From Pseudarthrobacter raffinosi (lineage in GTDB: Bacteria > Actinomycetota > Actinomycetes > Actinomycetales > Micrococcaceae), in assembly GCF_023913735.1 (NCBI RefSeq), contig NZ_JAMXBH010000016.1, positions 21,684-85,683 on the forward strand: DNA of 64,000 nt, in the 5' to 3' direction. A program made the position numbers and the translations under genes. Below, one piece after another: positions 61,773-64,000 of this stretch (position 1 is its first letter; each line of letters starts with the position of its first letter). The notes under the pieces are model-generated. The model did no database searches and was not told the DNA's origin. It was given only the letters and a program-made list of their open reading frames with translations.

Positions 61773-62519
61773 ATGACTTACAAGCTGATTCTGCTGCGCC
61801 ACGGCCACAGCGAATGGAACGCCAAGAACCTGTTCACCGGCTGGGTGGACGTTGACCTCAACGACCAGGGCCGCGAGGAAGCAGCACGCGGCGGCGAGCT
61901 CCTGGTTGAGAACGATCTTCTCCCGGATGTCCTCTACACCTCGCTCCTGAAGCGGGCCATCAACACGGCCAACATTTCCCTGGACAAGGCCGACCGCGGG
62001 TGGATCCCCGTCAAGCGGGACTGGCGCCTGAACGAACGCCACTACGGTGCCCTGCAGGGCAAGGACAAGGCACAGACCCTGGCCGAATACGGTGAGGAGC
62101 AGTTCATGGAGTGGCGCCGGTCCTACGACACCCCGCCGCCGCCCCTGGCCGACGACTCCGAGTTCTCCCAGGCCCGCGACCCCCGTTACGCGGACCTCGG
62201 CGACGCACTGCCTCGCACCGAGTGCCTCAAGGATGTCCTGGTCCGCCTGCTTCCCTATTGGGAGTCGGACATCAAGGAAGACCTCAAAACCGGCAAGACC
62301 GTCCTGGTCACCGCCCACGGCAACTCGCTGCGCGCCCTGGTCAAGCACCTGGACGGCATCAGCGACGACGCCATCGCCAGCCTGAACATCCCCACGGGCA
62401 TCCCGCTGGTCTACGACCTGGACGAGGACTTCCAGCCGATCAAGCCGGGCGGCACCTACCTGGACCCGGACGCCGCTGCGGAAGCCATCCTGGCAGTGGC
62501 GAACCAGGGCAAGAAATAA
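61773..62519 (+). CDS. gpmA: 2,3-bisphosphoglycerate-dependent phosphoglycerate mutase
   Basis: A 248-residue dPGM that interconverts 3- and 2-phosphoglycerate in glycolysis and gluconeogenesis. The phospho-His motif is [20 protein letters not shown], and the second His is in [20 protein letters not shown] is a family mark. It is separated from phoU by a strong hairpin. PckG elsewhere in the window feeds the same path. Confidence 0.96.
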   Translation: MTYKLILLRHGHSEWNAKNLFTGWVDVDLNDQGREEAARGGELLVENDLLPDVLYTSLLKRAINTANISLDKADRGWIPVKRDWRLNERHYGALQGKDKAQTLAEYGEEQFMEWRRSYDTPPPPLADDSEFSQARDPRYADLGDALPRTECLKDVLVRLLPYWESDIKEDLKTGKTVLVTAHGNSLRALVKHLDGISDDAIASLNIPTGIPLVYDLDEDFQPIKPGGTYLDPDAAAEAILAVANQGKK

Positions 62520-62537
62520 AGCAGTAGTTAACGTTCG

Positions 62538-62574
62538 ACGGCGGGCCGGTCACCTGAGGTGACCGGCCCGCCGT
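62538..62574. terminator. Bidirectional terminator
   Basis: A perfect 17-bp stem (ACGGCGGGCCGGTCACC with complement) and a 3-nt loop between the convergent gpmA and phoU genes. Confidence 0.82.
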
Positions 62575-62595
62575 CGTATGTAGTTTAGGGAGCGG

Positions 62596-63249
62596 CTAGA
62601 AGCCCTGCCCCTGCCATTCGCCGGTGACGAGGTAGGTGACCTTGCGGGCCACGGACACGCCGTGGTCAGCGAACCGTTCGAAGTAGCGGCTGGCCAGGGC
62701 CACGTCAACGGTGGTGGCGGGGGACTCGGCCCAGTCTGGGGCGGCGATCGCCTTGAACACGCTCAGGTGGAGATCGTCGATGGTGTTGTTGGCCTTGTGG
62801 ATGTCGCGGGCCACTTCGAGGTCCCGGGATTCCAGCAGGACAATAAGTTTGTCGGCGATGAGTTGGTCCTGCTCGGCCATTTTGTTGAACGTTTCCGTCA
62901 TGGATGCAGGGATCACGGTGGACGGGAAACGCAGCCGGGCCAGCTGGGCAATGTGGCGGGCCAGGTCCCCCATCCGCTCCAGGGAAGCGCTCATGCGCAG
63001 GGAGCCCACGATCATCCGCAGATCGCTGGCCACCGGCCCCTGCAGGGCGAGGATGTCGATAGCGCGCTCATCCAGGCTGGTCTGCAAAAAGTCGATACGG
63101 GCGTCCGCGGCGATGACGTCCTCGGCCAGATCAACGTCGGCAACCCGGAAGGACGTCGAGGCCTTCGCCAATGCCTCGCTGACCAACCGCGAAATCTCCA
63201 CCAGCTGCTCACCCACCTGGGTCAGCTCTTCCTGAAAAACCTTACGCAC
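62596..63249 (-). CDS. phoU: Phosphate signalling protein PhoU
   Basis: A 217-residue helical protein of two PhoU repeats (MRKVFQEELTQVGEQLVEISRLVSEAL and the later TVIPASMTETFNKMAEQDQLIADK). It links the Pst phosphate transporter to the SenX3/PhoR kinase and keeps the Pho regulon off when phosphate is plentiful. GTG is the start, with GAAAGGA 7 nt upstream. It diverges from senX3 across a 193-bp gap carrying a PHO-box-like array. Confidence 0.94.
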   Translation of the reverse strand: MRKVFQEELTQVGEQLVEISRLVSEALAKASTSFRVADVDLAEDVIAADARIDFLQTSLDERAIDILALQGPVASDLRMIVGSLRMSASLERMGDLARHIAQLARLRFPSTVIPASMTETFNKMAEQDQLIADKLIVLLESRDLEVARDIHKANNTIDDLHLSVFKAIAAPDWAESPATTVDVALASRYFERFADHGVSVARKVTYLVTGEWQGQGF

Positions 63250-63338
63250 GTGGGCGTCCTTTCTTTGGAACTCCGCCCCTCGGGTGGCAGACGGAACTCA
63301 TGTCGCCATTCGGCACTCCAACATATAACTTTGTCAGC

Positions 63339-63382
63339 GTGCGGTAAACGATTAGTCGGTTGTAGATGAACGTTAGCTGAAC
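63339..63382. promoter_or_regulatory. PHO-box-like 11-bp repeat array
   Basis: On the minus strand, GTTCAGCTAAC, GTTCATCTACA, a degenerate unit, and GTTTACCGCAC follow in 11-bp steps, matching the GTTCACC-type direct repeat bound by PhoP/RegX3 regulators. It lies between phoU and senX3. Confidence 0.7.
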
Positions 63383-63430
63383 CGTCCCCGTAATGGGCCA
63401 TGACGCACCGTCTCGACAGGAACCACGGCC

Positions 63431-63436
63431 TAAGCT
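63431..63436 (+). promoter_or_regulatory. Leaderless -10 element of senX3
   Basis: TAAGCT ends 6 nt before GTG 63443, favouring that GTG over ATG 63452. Confidence 0.55.
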
Positions 63437-63442
63437 GGAGTT

Positions 63443-64000
63443 GTGGATCCTATGCTCATCGGTGTCATCGCCGGCCTGGTCGGCCTGTCGCTCGGCACCT
63501 TTGGCGTGCTCGCCTTCAGGATCAGTGAAAAGCAGCGAAAGCTTGTTGACGTCGACGTGGACGAACTCGCTTTGCCGGCCGGCGCCGCGGAAGTGCTGGC
63601 CGTCGTCGGACGGGCTTTTGTGGTGGTTGACGCGGTGGACGGCGTGGTGCGCGCCAGCCCGGCAGCCTATGCATACGGACTGGTGCGCGGCCACACGGTG
63701 GTCCACAAAGAACTTCTGGACATGACGGCCGGTGTGCGGCGCGACGGCGTGATCCTGGAAAAACGGCTGGAGCTGCAGCGGGGTCCGCTGGGCCACGGCA
63801 CCATCATCGTGCAGGTCCGGGCGGCCATGCTCGGCGAGGAATATATCGTGCTTCTGGCCGACGACCGCACCGAAATTACCCGCACGGAAGAGATCCGCAA
63901 CGACTTCGTGGCCAACGTGTCCCACGAGCTGAAGACCCCGGTGGGCGCAATTTCCCTGCTGGCCGAGGCACTGGAGTCCTCGGCCGACGACGAACAAGCA
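63443..64000 (+). CDS. senX3: Sensor histidine kinase SenX3 (PhoR-like), 3' end cut by the window
   Basis: The first 186 residues of a phosphate-sensing kinase. One N-terminal hydrophobic segment (VIAGLVGLSLGTFGVLAF) is followed by a PAS-like domain (about 45-140) and the phosphoacceptor His161 in NVSHELKTPVGAISLLAEAL, which is the SenX3-specific sequence. The gene runs off the right end. Its partner regX3 should lie just beyond. phoU is divergent, as in mycobacteria and relatives. Confidence 0.92.
   Translation, partial: MDPMLIGVIAGLVGLSLGTFGVLAFRISEKQRKLVDVDVDELALPAGAAEVLAVVGRAFVVVDAVDGVVRASPAAYAYGLVRGHTVVHKELLDMTAGVRRDGVILEKRLELQRGPLGHGTIIVQVRAAMLGEEYIVLLADDRTEITRTEEIRNDFVANVSHELKTPVGAISLLAEALESSADDEQA

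Overview
This is a 64-kb stretch of a high-GC Gram-positive chromosome. The gene content points to the Micrococcales, most likely Arthrobacter or Pseudarthrobacter: a DUF222/HNH protein, a Bpa/PafE-type proteasome activator, DUF2516, SenX3-PhoU, GTP-dependent PEP carboxykinase, a c-di-AMP riboswitch in front of a transglycosylase, and a tmk-holB-hydrolase operon. The genus is inference. Nearly all of the window looks like ordinary chromosome; I see no prophage, transposase, CRISPR array, plasmid or rRNA genes.

Layout. 1-5.5 kb: a truncated HNH protein, then a tight four-gene run of a zinc-less MDR dehydrogenase, a 6-pyruvoyl-tetrahydropterin-synthase-like protein lacking catalytic residues, a GT4 glycosyltransferase and an AlkZ-like winged-helix protein. 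5.5-9.5 kb: tadA, a PAP2 phosphatase, upp, a glyoxalase-fold gene split by an in-frame TGA, a HAD phosphatase, and a secreted transglycosylase under a ydaO-type riboswitch. 9.7-13.5 kb: a two-component system and an orphan winged-helix regulator facing each other across an AT-rich 619-bp gap. 13.9-20.5 kb: a SixA-like phosphatase, LysR/EamA, a membrane protein, and a TetR-YhgE/Pip-degenerate ATPase operon with a palindromic operator. 20.6-28.4 kb: a flavin disulfide-reductase relative, tRNA-Arg(ACG), pckG, NsrR/flavohemoprotein, phosphomannomutase. 28.5-37 kb: RecQ, an MFS exporter, tRNA-Ser(GCT), prolyl oligopeptidase and a FAD protein. 37.2-48.5 kb: a giant secreted nuclease/5'-nucleotidase, a VOC protein, tRNA-Ser(UGA), a quinone reductase and a PadR-ABC-FtsX operon. 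48.6-64 kb: a DUF1540 protein, CstA/YbdD, Bpa, small hypotheticals, a nuclease, tRNA-Thr(CGU), a lipoprotein hydrolase-holB-tmk operon, a PLP enzyme, DUF2516, a methyltransferase, gpmA, phoU and the start of senX3.

How the parts connect. TadA edits A34 of tRNA-Arg(ACG), which is also in this window. PckG, Gpm and CstA serve gluconeogenesis, glycolysis and pyruvate/peptide uptake. NsrR and Hmp form a nitric-oxide response unit with a visible operator. PhoU and SenX3 diverge from a PHO-box-like array, and the secreted nuclease/nucleotidase is a plausible phosphate-scavenging partner (inference).

Two sequence-wide patterns stand out. At least 19 genes have a -10-like hexamer exactly 6-7 nt before the start codon, which suggests leaderless transcripts and helps fix several starts. 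Several in-frame minisatellites (12-24 bp units) and several intergenic inverted repeats occur, including two copies of a 63-bp hairpin and a perfect 54-bp palindrome.
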